This document shows positions 1 to 8,688 of a stretch of 46,306 nucleotides of DNA, in pieces. This DNA comes from Verrucomicrobiia bacterium (GTDB lineage: Bacteria; Verrucomicrobiota; Verrucomicrobiia; JABWAM01). Both the position numbers and the translations under genes were made by a program. A model generated the notes under the pieces. The model was not told where the DNA came from. It made no database searches and saw nothing but the letters and a program-made list of their open reading frames with translations. The stretch covers positions 1 to 46,306 of the forward strand of contig JADZFN010000018.1 of the NCBI GenBank assembly GCA_020849895.1, given 5' to 3'. Each line of letters starts with the position of its first letter. Positions within the stretch are counted from its first letter, which is position 1.

Positions 1-550
1 CCCCGCAGCGGGCTTTGAGCGCCGAGGCAACGCTGGATTTGGCCAAAATGGCCCGCGCCCAGAGGGTTGCGGCGGGAACGGGCTTTGGGCGGCGTTGTGT
101 CGGCTGGCCAAGCCCACTGCGGGGATTAGCCAGCCTCCACGCCTTGCCCACAAGCCCGCCCCGCCAGCAACAGAGGGCAGGCCAATTTTCAAACACCCTC
201 TAAAGAAGGAACCGCGGGAGGAAGTCCGGCGCTTTGTTCACGTGGCCTCATCGGGCCTGCTGGCGCGACCCCAGCGCAAGATCTTCGGCGCCTCATCGCT
301 TTTAGCGGGCGATCGGGGCTTGCGCGCTTGAAATGCGGGATTCCGGTATTGAAAAAGAAAAAAAGATTCCGGTTTTCGTCAGCCTCCCTCCCTCCTCCGT
401 GTGCAGCGGATCGGACGTGGAAGACGGTCGCGCCGGCAGCCGAGAGGAGCGCTTCGGCGATCGAAAGACTTTCGTTCCGCGAACGGCTGCGGGGGAGGAT
501 CTCCCAATGCCTCCCCGTTTTCCGGAGGCGAAAAGGATTTTTGTCCGAGG
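1..550. other. Non-coding region with inverted repeats, downstream of thrS
   Basis: No open frame here looks like a protein, and no tRNA, rRNA, RNase P or tmRNA signature was recognised. The region holds short inverted repeats: GGCTGGC at 102-108 with GCCAGCC at 129-135, GGCCaaaatGGCC near 42-54, and GCCTCC at 509-514 with GGAGGC at 524-529. The last lies just beyond the thrS stop, so it could act as a transcription terminator on the minus strand, although no clear U-run follows it there. A 9-base direct repeat, GATTCCGGT, flanks an A-rich stretch at about 340-377. Which gene lies to the left cannot be seen. Confidence 0.5.
509..529. terminator. Possible hairpin terminator after thrS
   Basis: GCCTCC (509-514) and GGAGGC (524-529) form a 6-bp stem with a 9-base loop, 22 bases past the thrS stop codon. 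On the plus strand a short T-run (ATTTTTG, about 537-543) follows. On the minus strand, where thrS would end, no U-run follows. The role is inferred from position and pairing only. Confidence 0.3.
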
Positions 551-2434
551 TTATCTCGAACGGTTCCGGATGGCGGCGAGGATTTCCGCGATCGCCTCGG
601 CGCGAGGTTTCACCCCCTGTTGCCCTTTGCCGTGGACGCGGAGGGCGACAGCGCCCGACGCCTGCTCCTTCGCGCCGACGACGAAGATGGTGTGAACGCG
701 CGCAGCTTCGGCGCGCTGGATGCGCCCCTGGAGCTTGTCGTTGCTGAACTCCATTTCGGCACGAACCTGCGCCGCGCGGAGCTCGGCGACGAGCGCTTGC
801 GCGTAGGAGAGCTGCGCATCCGTGACGGGCAGGACGCGGACCTGGTCGGGTGCGAGCCAGAGGGGGAAGTTGCCCGCGTAATGCTCGATGAGGAACCCGA
901 TGAACCGTTCGTGCGTGCCGAGCGGCGCGCGATGGATGCAGAGCGGGGTCTTGTCGGCGTTGTCCCTATCGCGGTAGACGAGGCCGAAGCGCTTCGGTAC
1001 GGCGAAGTCCACCTGATTGGTGGCGAGGGTGAATTCGCGTCCGATGGCGCTCCAGACCTGCACGTCAATCTTCGGACCGTAAAAGGCCGCTTCATCGGGG
1101 ACTTCGACATACTGGATGCTGCTTTCCTGGAGGACGCGGCGGACCATGTCTTCCGTCTGCTTCCAGAGCGCGGGTTCGTCCACGTATTTCCTGCCCATTC
1201 CTTCGGGGGCGCTGGTGCTGAAGCGCATCCGGTATTTCGTGAAGCCGAAAATCTCGAAGTATTTCAGGTACATCGCGTTCACCGCATTGAACTCGGCGGC
1301 GAATTGGTCGGGGGCACAGTAAATGTGCGCGTCGTTCATGTTCATCGAGCGCACGCGCATGAGACCGAAAAGCTCGCCCGATTGTTCGTAGCGGTAGCAA
1401 CAGCCGTATTCGGCGAGCCGCAGCGGGAGATCGCGATAGCTCCTCGGTGCCGCCGCGAAGATGCGATGGTGATGCGGGCAGTTCATCGCCTTGAGGAAGT
1501 AGCGGTCGGAAGAAGAGGCGGGATTTTCCTTTGCGTCTCCAACGTCCGATGTCCGACGCCGTTCCTCCCGGATCTCCATGGGAGGGAACATGCTCTCGGC
1601 GTAGTAGGGGAGGTGGCCGGAGGTGGTGTACATCTTCTCCCGCGCGAGGTGTGGGGTCTTCACGCGCACGTAACCGGCGACGAACTCGGTCTCCTTGGCG
1701 AGCTTCTCGAGTTCTTCGAGAATTGCAGCGCCCTTCGGGAGCCAGAGCGGGAGGCCCGGCCCGGTGTACTCGGGGTCCATTGCGAAAAGCCCCATCTCGG
1801 CGCCGAGCCGACGGTGGTCGCGCTTCTTCGCTTCCTCGAGCATCACAAAGTGCGCCTCCAGTTCCGTTTTGTTCGGAAAGGCGGTGCCGTAGATGCGTTG
1901 GAGCTGGGGGTTCGCTTCGTCCCCCTTGTAATACGCGCTGGCGACAGCGGTGAGTTTGAAGGCCTTCACGTTGCCGGTGCGCATCGTGTGTGGTCCGGCG
2001 CAGAGGTCGAGGAAGTCGCCGTTGCGGTAAAGCGTGATCGTCTCTCCCTCGAGGATGCCCTGGAGGATGTCGAGTTTGTAGCGGCTGGGGAGGGCGCGTT
2101 CGCCGAGCGCGGCGAGGCGCCCCTTTTGCGCGAGGGCCAGCGCCTCGGCGCGCGAGACGACGATCCGCTCGAAGGGCTGATTGGTCTTCACCACCGCCTT
2201 CATCTCCGCCTCGATCTTGTCGAAGTCGGCGGGGCTGATCCGATGGCCGAGCTCGACGTCGTAATAAAAACCGTCCTCCACGGGCGGGCCAGCGGCGAAC
2301 TGTGCGTCCGGCCAGAGCTTCGCGATGGCCGTGGCCATCACGTGCGCAGCGGAGTGGCGGAGGCGCTCCAAGTCCGTCATCCGCGGCGCGGCGGCGGGAG
2401 GCGCAGGATCGGAGGGGGGAGGCGCGGATTCCAT
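551..2434 (-). CDS. thrS: Threonyl-tRNA synthetase lacking the TGS domain
   Basis: This cytosolic enzyme charges tRNA-Thr. The protein goes almost directly into the second additional (editing) domain, with HSAAHVMATAIAKLWPDAQ at about residues 26-44 and NGDFLDLCAGPH about 100 residues further on. The class II catalytic core follows: the zinc/active-site Cys in KAMNCPHHH, DAHIYC, and CIHRAPLGTHERFIGFL. An anticodon-binding domain closes the protein. It is 627 aa from the chosen ATG, close to the family length of about 640, but the usual N-terminal TGS domain of about 60 residues is not visible. An Arg/Ser-rich insertion of about 25 residues sits just before the catalytic Cys. The start could also be the Met 18 codons later (2380). 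It is divergent from ptsI. Confidence 0.95.
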   Translation of the reverse strand: MESAPPPSDPAPPAAAPRMTDLERLRHSAAHVMATAIAKLWPDAQFAAGPPVEDGFYYDVELGHRISPADFDKIEAEMKAVVKTNQPFERIVVSRAEALALAQKGRLAALGERALPSRYKLDILQGILEGETITLYRNGDFLDLCAGPHTMRTGNVKAFKLTAVASAYYKGDEANPQLQRIYGTAFPNKTELEAHFVMLEEAKKRDHRRLGAEMGLFAMDPEYTGPGLPLWLPKGAAILEELEKLAKETEFVAGYVRVKTPHLAREKMYTTSGHLPYYAESMFPPMEIREERRRTSDVGDAKENPASSSDRYFLKAMNCPHHHRIFAAAPRSYRDLPLRLAEYGCCYRYEQSGELFGLMRVRSMNMNDAHIYCAPDQFAAEFNAVNAMYLKYFEIFGFTKYRMRFSTSAPEGMGRKYVDEPALWKQTEDMVRRVLQESSIQYVEVPDEAAFYGPKIDVQVWSAIGREFTLATNQVDFAVPKRFGLVYRDRDNADKTPLCIHRAPLGTHERFIGFLIEHYAGNFPLWLAPDQVRVLPVTDAQLSYAQALVAELRAAQVRAEMEFSNDKLQGRIQRAEAARVHTIFVVGAKEQASGAVALRVHGKGQQGVKPRAEAIAEILAAIRNRSR

Positions 2435-2565
2435 CGTGCCATCATTCCCGCGGAAAACCGCGATGGCAAGAAAGGAGCGGACGCGTTCGGGTTCGCGCCT
2501 TCTCGTTTTTTGCGGAAAATCGCGGGGGAATCCCAAATATTACTCGCGGCGGAAGGGATTTGGGC

Positions 2566-2571
2566 TAGCAT
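2566..2571 (+). promoter_or_regulatory. Possible -10 element of ptsI
   Basis: TAGCAT lies only 8 bases upstream of the ptsI ATG. If used, transcription would begin within a few bases of the start codon, giving a nearly leaderless mRNA. No convincing -35 hexamer was found at 16-18 bp, so the call is weak. Confidence 0.3.
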
Positions 2572-2579
2572 GATTCCGC

Positions 2580-4361
2580 ATGGCGGATGAAGACACCTCC
2601 GGAGGAGAACAACGATTCACGGGCATCGCGGCGGCGCCCGGAGTCGTCATCGGCAAGGTCTGGGTTCAGGGGCGCAACGACGTGGTTGTCAGCCCCCGCG
2701 AAATTCCCGCGGAGCAAACGGATGCGGAGGTCCTCCGTCTGGAGGAGGCGCTGATCGCCGCGCGACGGCAGCTGACGGAGATCCAGCAGAAGGTGTCGCA
2801 GGACATGGGCGACGGCAACGCGGCGGTGTTCGACGCGCACTTGCTCGTGCTCGACGATCCGTCGCTCATCGAGGAGGCGGTGCGACGCATCCGCCACGAA
2901 CGGCATTCGGCGGAATACGCCTTCGACACCGTCGCCTCGCAATTCGTAAAGTCGCTCGCCGAACTGCGCGACGAGTATTTGCGGGAGCGTGCGGCGGACA
3001 TTCGGGACGTCGCGCAGCGGGTGCTGCGCTGCCTCACGGAGCGCGATGCGGAGGAGATGAAGGCCATCGGCGAGCCGTGCATCGTGCTGGCGTACGACCT
3101 GGCGCCCGCGGACACGGCGTGCATCGACAAGACGAAGGTGATCGGGTTTTGCACGGACATCGGGAGCAAGACCTCGCACACGGCGATCATGGCGCGGGCG
3201 CTGGGGATTCCGGCGGTGGTGGGTCTCCACGACGCGAGCCAGCGGGTGCTCCAGGGGGATTCCGTATTGCTGGACGGCTATGGCGGGCTGCTGATCCTCA
3301 ACCCGTCGGAACAAACGCTCGACGCGTACGGCCAGCTCGAGAAGCGCCGCCACGGCATCGAGGCGAGCTTCGCCCGGCTGCGGGACGAACCCGCGGTCAC
3401 GACCGATGGCCACCGCATCGCGCTCGAAGCGAACATCGAGATGCCGGACGACGTGCCGGACGTGCTGGCGAACGGCGCGGACGGCGTGGGGCTGTTCCGC
3501 ACGGAATACCTCTTCATCAACCGTGACGATCTGCCGAGCGAAGAAGAGCAGTATGAGGCTTATGCGGAGGTGGCGCAGAAGCTCGCGCCGCGGCCGGTGG
3601 TGATCCGGACGATGGACCTCGGCGGGGACAAATTCCTTTCGTCACTGCAGGTCGCCAGCGAGATGAATCCGTTTTTGGGATGGCGCGCGATCCGCTTCTG
3701 TCTGGAGCGCACGGATGTTTTCCGCACGCAGTTGCGCGCGATCGCGCGGGCGAGCGTCGCTGGGAACGTGAAGATGATGTATCCGATGATCTCGGGGGTG
3801 GAGGAGCTGCGGCGGGCGAACGCGGAGCTGGCGGCGGCGCAGGCGGAGCTCGCCGCGGCCGGGATCGCCTTCGATGGGAACATGCCGGTGGGCGCCATGA
3901 TCGAGGTGCCCTCGGCGGCGATGACGGCGGACCTCCTTGCGAAGGAGTGCCGCTTCTTTTCCGTGGGAACGAACGATCTGATCCAGTATTCGCTCGCGGT
4001 GGACCGGGTGAACGAACGGATCGCCCACCTCTATCAACCGACGCATCCGGCGATCTTCCGTCTGCTCCTGCAAGTGGTCGAGGCCGCGCACCGCCAGGGC
4101 ATTCCCGTCGCCGTCTGCGGCGAGATGGCGGGAGACGCCGCGCTCGTGCCGCTCCTGATCGGGCTGGGGGTGGATGAGCTCAGCGCGAGTCCGCCGCTCC
4201 TTCTCTCGACAAAACGACTGATCCGCGGGCTGAGCCGCGCCGCGGCGGTCGAGATGGTGGCGCGCGCGCGGGAATTGACCGAGGCGTCGGAGATCCAGGC
4301 CCTGAGCTACGCCCTCGCGCAGGCGGCCGCTCCGGAAGTCATGGAGCTCGCCGGGGCGTGA
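2580..4361 (+). CDS. ptsI: PTS enzyme I (phosphoenolpyruvate-protein phosphotransferase)
   Basis: Enzyme I takes phosphate from phosphoenolpyruvate and passes it to HPr, feeding sugar import or nitrogen-type PTS regulation. The 593-aa length is that of a standard EI without an N-terminal GAF domain. Visible in order are the N-terminal swivelling/HPr-binding domain, the phospho-histidine motif SKTSHTAIMARALGIPAVVG, and the PEP-binding TIM barrel with GVGLFRTEYLF, VIRTMDLGGDK, GAMIEVPSAA, FFSVGTNDLIQY and AVCGEMAGD. No HPr or EII gene is present in the window, so its partners cannot be seen. A 17-base palindrome spans the stop codon. Confidence 0.95.
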   Translation: MADEDTSGGEQRFTGIAAAPGVVIGKVWVQGRNDVVVSPREIPAEQTDAEVLRLEEALIAARRQLTEIQQKVSQDMGDGNAAVFDAHLLVLDDPSLIEEAVRRIRHERHSAEYAFDTVASQFVKSLAELRDEYLRERAADIRDVAQRVLRCLTERDAEEMKAIGEPCIVLAYDLAPADTACIDKTKVIGFCTDIGSKTSHTAIMARALGIPAVVGLHDASQRVLQGDSVLLDGYGGLLILNPSEQTLDAYGQLEKRRHGIEASFARLRDEPAVTTDGHRIALEANIEMPDDVPDVLANGADGVGLFRTEYLFINRDDLPSEEEQYEAYAEVAQKLAPRPVVIRTMDLGGDKFLSSLQVASEMNPFLGWRAIRFCLERTDVFRTQLRAIARASVAGNVKMMYPMISGVEELRRANAELAAAQAELAAAGIAFDGNMPVGAMIEVPSAAMTADLLAKECRFFSVGTNDLIQYSLAVDRVNERIAHLYQPTHPAIFRLLLQVVEAAHRQGIPVAVCGEMAGDAALVPLLIGLGVDELSASPPLLLSTKRLIRGLSRAAAVEMVARARELTEASEIQALSYALAQAAAPEVMELAGA

Positions 4362-4394
4362 CGCCCCGCGGGCGAACCGCCCGCCCGCGGTTCG
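4352..4394 (+). terminator. Two strong hairpins at the ptsI stop
   Basis: A perfect odd palindrome, CGGGGCGTGACGCCCCG (4352-4368), contains the ptsI TGA. It is followed by a second perfect 7-bp stem, CGAACCG (4373-4379) with CGGTTCG (4388-4394), around an 8-base loop. There is no U-tract. The pair may attenuate transcription or protect mRNA between ptsI and the next gene. Pairing is seen directly; the function is inferred. Confidence 0.4.
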
Positions 4395-4471
4395 AGCTCG
4401 AGGAGCGCCCTTTCCACTTGGCAGGACCCCCGGTCTCAACGCACATTCCCATCGCCGCCCCCGAAACCGAC

Positions 4472-5950
4472 ATGAGCTCCTCGACGCCTCCGCCTTTCGT
4501 TCGCATTCCCGGTCTGAAAACCGTCGAAGAATTCCGCGCGCTTCTCGTTCGTCTGGGGATCCGCCTCGAATGCGACGACGCCATCGAAACGGCGCCCGCG
4601 TCTCCGCTGGCGCAGCCTCTCGAAGTGGAGGGACGAAAGATCGGCAACCGCTGGTGCGTCCATCCCATGGAAGGTTGGGACGCCACTGCGGACGGGCACC
4701 CCACCGAGTGCACCTTCCGCCGCTGGCAACGCTTTGGCCAGAGCGGCGCCAAGCTGATTTGGGGTGGCGAAGCCATGGCCGTGCGGGAAGACGGCCGCGC
4801 GAACCCGAATCAACTCCTCATTGACGAGGCGCATCAGGCTTCGCTCGCCGCGCTGCGCGAAACCCTTGTTCGGGCGCATCGCGACCGCTGCGGCACGGAG
4901 CAGGGGATGCTAATCGGGTTTCAGCTCACTCACTCCGGACGCTTTTGCCGGCCCAGGGACAAAGCGAAGCTCGAGCCGCGCATCGCCTACCGCCATCCCC
5001 TCCTCGACCGCCGCTTCCACGTCGCCGGCGACGCCGCGCTCCTCACGGACGACGAGCTCCGCGCCCTCGTTCCCTTTTACGCCCGAGCGGCGAAGATCGC
5101 CGAAAACGCGGGCGCCGATTTCGTGGATGTGAAGCACTGCCACGGCTATTTGCTCCACGAAATACTGGGCGCGCACACCCGGCCGGGACCGTACGGCGGC
5201 TCATTCGAGAATCGCACGCGTCTAACTCGAGAAATTCTGGCCGCTATTCGCGCCGAGTGCCCTCGTCTCCTCATCGGCGTTCGTCTGAGCGCCTTCGACT
5301 TTGTCCCTTTCCGGCCCGATCCGGCAAAAAGCGCGCCGGGAAAACCCGGGCCCGGCATTCCCGAGGATTACTCGGCCTGCCTGCCTTACCGCTATGGATT
5401 CGGGGTGCGCGAGGATCTCCCCGTGGAACCCGACTTCAACGAAGCGGAACGCTTCTTGCGTCTCCTGCTCTCGCTCGGTGTGCGTCTCGTCAATCTTTCC
5501 GCAGGCAGCCCTTACTACAACCCGCACATCCAGCGTCCGGCAGCCTATCCGCCCTCGGACGGATACCAGCCTCCCGAAGATCCGCTGGTGGGGGTCGCCC
5601 GCCAGATCCAGGCTGTCGCCGAGCTCAAACGCCGTCTCCCGGACATGGTGGTCGTCGGCACCGGATACTCTTATCTTCAGGAATACCTTCCGCACGTCGC
5701 CCAAGCGGTCCTCCGCGCGAAGAAAGCGGATTTCGTCGGTCTCGGGAGGATGATGCTCTCGTATCCCGAGATGCCGCTCGACGTCTTCGAAAAAGGGGCG
5801 CTCGCGCCGCGCCTCATCTGCCGCACCTTCAGCGACTGCACCAGCGCGCCGCGCAACGGCCTCGTCTCCGGCTGCTATCCGCTCGACGATTGGTACAAGG
5901 TCCGCCCCGAAGCCCGGGCGCTCAAGGCCCTCAAACGCGGCGGCGGATGA
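4472..5950 (+). CDS. Old Yellow Enzyme-family NADH:flavin oxidoreductase
   Basis: This is an FMN-binding TIM-barrel oxidoreductase of 492 aa. Family marks are NRWCVHPMEGWDATADGHPTE near the start (substrate/FMN region), IGFQLTHSGR, the DFVDVKHCHGYLLHEILGAH motif with the catalytic His pair region, RTRLTREILAAIR, and a late FVGLGRMMLSYPEMP. OYE homologues reduce activated alkenes, and some 2,4-dienoyl-CoA-reductase-like members carry an Fe-S cluster. Here the C-terminus has three cysteines (CRTFSDC and GCYPLDDWY), but no second flavin/NAD domain follows. The ATG at 4472 was chosen because the extended frame upstream (from 4358) encodes low-complexity residues across the ptsI hairpins. The physiological substrate is unknown. 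Confidence 0.85.
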   Translation: MSSSTPPPFVRIPGLKTVEEFRALLVRLGIRLECDDAIETAPASPLAQPLEVEGRKIGNRWCVHPMEGWDATADGHPTECTFRRWQRFGQSGAKLIWGGEAMAVREDGRANPNQLLIDEAHQASLAALRETLVRAHRDRCGTEQGMLIGFQLTHSGRFCRPRDKAKLEPRIAYRHPLLDRRFHVAGDAALLTDDELRALVPFYARAAKIAENAGADFVDVKHCHGYLLHEILGAHTRPGPYGGSFENRTRLTREILAAIRAECPRLLIGVRLSAFDFVPFRPDPAKSAPGKPGPGIPEDYSACLPYRYGFGVREDLPVEPDFNEAERFLRLLLSLGVRLVNLSAGSPYYNPHIQRPAAYPPSDGYQPPEDPLVGVARQIQAVAELKRRLPDMVVVGTGYSYLQEYLPHVAQAVLRAKKADFVGLGRMMLSYPEMPLDVFEKGALAPRLICRTFSDCTSAPRNGLVSGCYPLDDWYKVRPEARALKALKRGGG

Positions 5951-6056
5951 GGAACGCGCGCCGCGCCGAGAGGTCGCGCGGAGGATCAAGGCGGGCGCAT
6001 GCGGCTTGACGGCGAACAGGGCCGCGCTTCATCCTGCGCTCAGAACCGATGCCCCT

Positions 6057-6464
6057 GTGAGCGCAACGATCGTCCCCGACCTCCAGACCTGTCTCCTTTG
6101 TGAGGATGTGCGCCAGGAAGCCAACGGAAGCTTCTTCCTCGTGGGCGTGCTCGGAGGGATCGCCGTGCCCGCCCTCCCCGTCACCGCCCAGAAGCTCCTC
6201 CTCTTCACGCGTTGGTGCTGTGGGGCAGGCCGTTTCCGCCCCTTCTATCGCCTGATGCTGCCCGACAGCACGAGCGTCATCGCGTCGAGCCAGGGGAACC
6301 TGGAGTTCCAGAACTCCGAGGATCACGTCACCCAGATCAGCGTCTTTGCCAATGTCCAATTCCAGCAGGAAGGCGTCTACTGGGTCGAGGTGATGCTCGA
6401 CAGCGCGCTCAAGCTTCGTTTCCCTTTCCCCATCCGCAAGATCGCGTCGCCGAAGGCCTCCTGA
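6057..6464 (+). CDS. DUF6941-like small protein
   Basis: This is a soluble protein of about 135 aa with no signal peptide or membrane segment. It reads like the DUF6941 family: an N-terminal beta strand with CLLCEDVRQEANGSFFLVGVL, a central FTRWCCGAGRF stretch, and a C-terminal QEGVYWVEVMLDS motif. The function of that family is not known to me. A GTG start at 6057 is preferred, giving M-S-A-T-I-V-P-D; the frame also extends to a TTG at 6006. There is no Shine-Dalgarno sequence. It is followed by a hairpin and then the GH57 gene on the same strand. Confidence 0.6.
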   Translation: MSATIVPDLQTCLLCEDVRQEANGSFFLVGVLGGIAVPALPVTAQKLLLFTRWCCGAGRFRPFYRLMLPDSTSVIASSQGNLEFQNSEDHVTQISVFANVQFQQEGVYWVEVMLDSALKLRFPFPIRKIASPKAS

Positions 6465-6482
6465 CCCTCCGCTTTCGGGAGG
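6465..6482 (+). terminator. Hairpin after the DUF6941-like gene
   Basis: CCCTCC (6465-6470) pairs perfectly with GGGAGG (6477-6482) around a 6-base loop, starting one base past the stop codon. A wider pairing, GCCTCC (6456-6461) with GGAGGC (6481-6486), is mutually exclusive with part of it. There is no U-run, so termination is only a possibility. Confidence 0.35.
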
Positions 6483-6540
6483 AGGCGGGCCCTCGCGTTT
6501 GACGGATCGTCGCGGCCGGCGTCCGACTTTCTGTTTTCCC

Positions 6541-8673
6541 ATGCTCCACATCGCGTTGCTCTGGCACATGCACCAGCCGTACTACGTGGACCCGCTTGCG
6601 CGGGTCGCGGTGATGCCTTGGGTCCGCCTTCATGCAGTGAAGGGATATCTCGACATGTTCGCGATGGCGGAACGCCATCCCGAGGTCCGCATGGTCTTCA
6701 ATCTCACGTCTGTGCTGCTCCAGCAAATCGGTGAACTCGCGCGGAACGAGGTGCGCGACCTTTGGCGGGAGTGGACGCTGATCCCGGCCGCGGACCTGAC
6801 TTCCACCGACCGGCGCCTCCTCCTCGAACATTTCTTCAAGGCGAACTGGGACCATCTGGTGCGCCCTCATCCGCGCTACCACGAACTCCTCGCGCACCGC
6901 GGCTACGACCTCAAGCACACCTCCCTGGACTCCGTCGCCGACACCTTCTCGCGCCAGGACTTCCTCGATCTCCAGGTCTGGTTCAATCTCGCGTGGTGCG
7001 GCCATCAGGCTTTGCGCGAATTTCCCGAGCTGATCGAACTGCGCCGCAAGGGACGCGGGTTCACCGAGCAGGAAAAACGGCGCGTGCTCGACGTCCACCA
7101 GCGGGTGCTTGAAGGCCTCGTCGGGCGCTACCGCCGCCTCGCGGAGCGCGGCGGCGTCGAGCTTTCCACAAGCCCTTTTTTTCATCCCATCAGTCCGCTG
7201 CTTTGCGACACCGAATTCACCCATCGCGCGATGCCCATGGCAACCCTCCCCCCGCGCTTCCAATGGCCCGAAGACCTCGAGGCGCAGCTTCGCCTCGCCC
7301 GAGAACAGCATCGCGCCCTCTTCGGCGCTGAGCCCGTCGGCCTCTGGCCCTCCGAAGGCGCCGTTTGTCCCGAGATGATCCCCGCGGTCTCCCGGCTCGG
7401 ATTCCGCTGGATGGCCACCGACGAGGACGTCTTTTTCCGCAGCGTCGCGCGCGAGGGCGAGTCCGAACCTCCACGGTGCGAACTCTACCGCCCTTGCGAA
7501 GCCGAACGGGAAAACGCGCGCGTCGCCGTGGTTTTCCGCGACCGATTGCTCAGCGATTTCGTCGGCTTTTCCGCTGCAAAAAATTCCGCTGGCGAAGCCG
7601 CGGCGTTCATCCTCCATCGGATCGAAGGCATCGCCGCCTCCACGGCCGATCAGGCCGATCCTCTCGCCGCGATCATCCTCGACGGAGAAAACGCCTGGGA
7701 GCATTTCCCGGACGGGGGCGAAGCGTTTCTCGACGCATGGTACGCCGGCCTGACGCGGAACGGCGCGTGGCGGACCACCACTCTCGCGGAGCACACCGCC
7801 CTGCCATCCTCCCGCCGCCGGCTCACCCAGCTTCACACGGGGTCGTGGATCCAGGCCAACTTCGACATCTGGATCGGCGATCCCGAGGAAAACCGAGCGT
7901 GGGAGCTGCTCGGCAGGACCCGCCGCTGGTGGGCGACGCGGCAGGAGGAGACCGCCCCGGACGTCGCCGAGCGCGTTCGCCGGTCGCTCTACGCCGCCGA
8001 AGGCAGCGACTGGTTCTGGTGGTACGGCAGGGATTTCGTCACCGACAACGACCTGCTCTTCGACCACCTCTTTCGCACGCATCTGCAGAACGTCTATCGC
8101 CTCTGCGGGGCGCCCGTGCCGGCCGATCTTTTTGTGCCGATCTGCGGGTATGGAGAGTTCCCCTTGGCCAACACTCCACCCCTCGGGCCCCTTCGCCCCG
8201 TGATGGATGGGCGTGTGACGACCTTCTTCGAGTGGCGCGACGCCGGCGTCTTCCGCCCCGATCAATCCCGAGGCACGATGTTTCTGGGCGAACGCATCCT
8301 GACCACGCTCTTTTACGGCACCGATTCGCGGCGTCTGTTTCTGCGTCTCGACGCCTCCGCCGCGCGTGCGAAGCACCACCGTCTCGAGATCTTTCTCGAA
8401 GGGGAACGCTTTGGAGAGACACGCCTCGTCTGGCTTCCGCCGACGGGCGAAATTTCCATATCCCCGACTTCCGCGGGCGTCGAGGCGCGCTTCGCCCGCA
8501 TCCTCGAAATCGCCTTGCCTCTTCAGGAGGGAAGCGGGCCGATTCGCTTCAGCGCGACGCTCCTCGAACCGCGCGAAGGCGGCACCGTGCAGTTGGAGCG
8601 CCTGCCTTCTTCAGGCTGGATCGAGTGTCCCCTGCCGGACGCCGCCACCGCCGCGGCCGATTGGAGCGTCTGA
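6541..8673 (+). CDS. Glycoside hydrolase family 57 (amylase/glucanotransferase type)
   Basis: This 710-aa cytosolic enzyme has no signal peptide. GH57 marks are the opening LHIALLWHMHQPYY (the HQP motif), the nucleophile region GLWPSEGAVCPE with Glu272, and the acid/base region WMATDEDVFF with Asp294. ILDGENAWEH and HTGSWIQANFDIWIGD form the later substrate-site motifs. A beta-rich C-terminal domain of about 150 residues follows. GH57 enzymes act on alpha-glucans such as glycogen, by hydrolysis, transfer or branching; which one applies here cannot be read from sequence. The ATG at 6541 is chosen because the conserved core starts immediately after it. Confidence 0.9.
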   Translation: MLHIALLWHMHQPYYVDPLARVAVMPWVRLHAVKGYLDMFAMAERHPEVRMVFNLTSVLLQQIGELARNEVRDLWREWTLIPAADLTSTDRRLLLEHFFKANWDHLVRPHPRYHELLAHRGYDLKHTSLDSVADTFSRQDFLDLQVWFNLAWCGHQALREFPELIELRRKGRGFTEQEKRRVLDVHQRVLEGLVGRYRRLAERGGVELSTSPFFHPISPLLCDTEFTHRAMPMATLPPRFQWPEDLEAQLRLAREQHRALFGAEPVGLWPSEGAVCPEMIPAVSRLGFRWMATDEDVFFRSVAREGESEPPRCELYRPCEAERENARVAVVFRDRLLSDFVGFSAAKNSAGEAAAFILHRIEGIAASTADQADPLAAIILDGENAWEHFPDGGEAFLDAWYAGLTRNGAWRTTTLAEHTALPSSRRRLTQLHTGSWIQANFDIWIGDPEENRAWELLGRTRRWWATRQEETAPDVAERVRRSLYAAEGSDWFWWYGRDFVTDNDLLFDHLFRTHLQNVYRLCGAPVPADLFVPICGYGEFPLANTPPLGPLRPVMDGRVTTFFEWRDAGVFRPDQSRGTMFLGERILTTLFYGTDSRRLFLRLDASAARAKHHRLEIFLEGERFGETRLVWLPPTGEISISPTSAGVEARFARILEIALPLQEGSGPIRFSATLLEPREGGTVQLERLPSSGWIECPLPDAATAAADWSV

Positions 8674-8688
8674 CGCGGAAGGAAGCCT

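Noticed and set aside
212-260. GAGGAAGTCCGG resembling the RNase P conserved start
   Set aside because: None of the other conserved RNase P blocks (for example GAAAGTCCGGGC with a matching 3' CCGGCTTA) follow in order, and the region lacks the expected length of paired helices.
401-2590. Long open frame of 729 codons on the plus strand through thrS
   Set aside because: It is a shadow of thrS in high-GC sequence. The minus-strand frame has clear ThrRS motifs.
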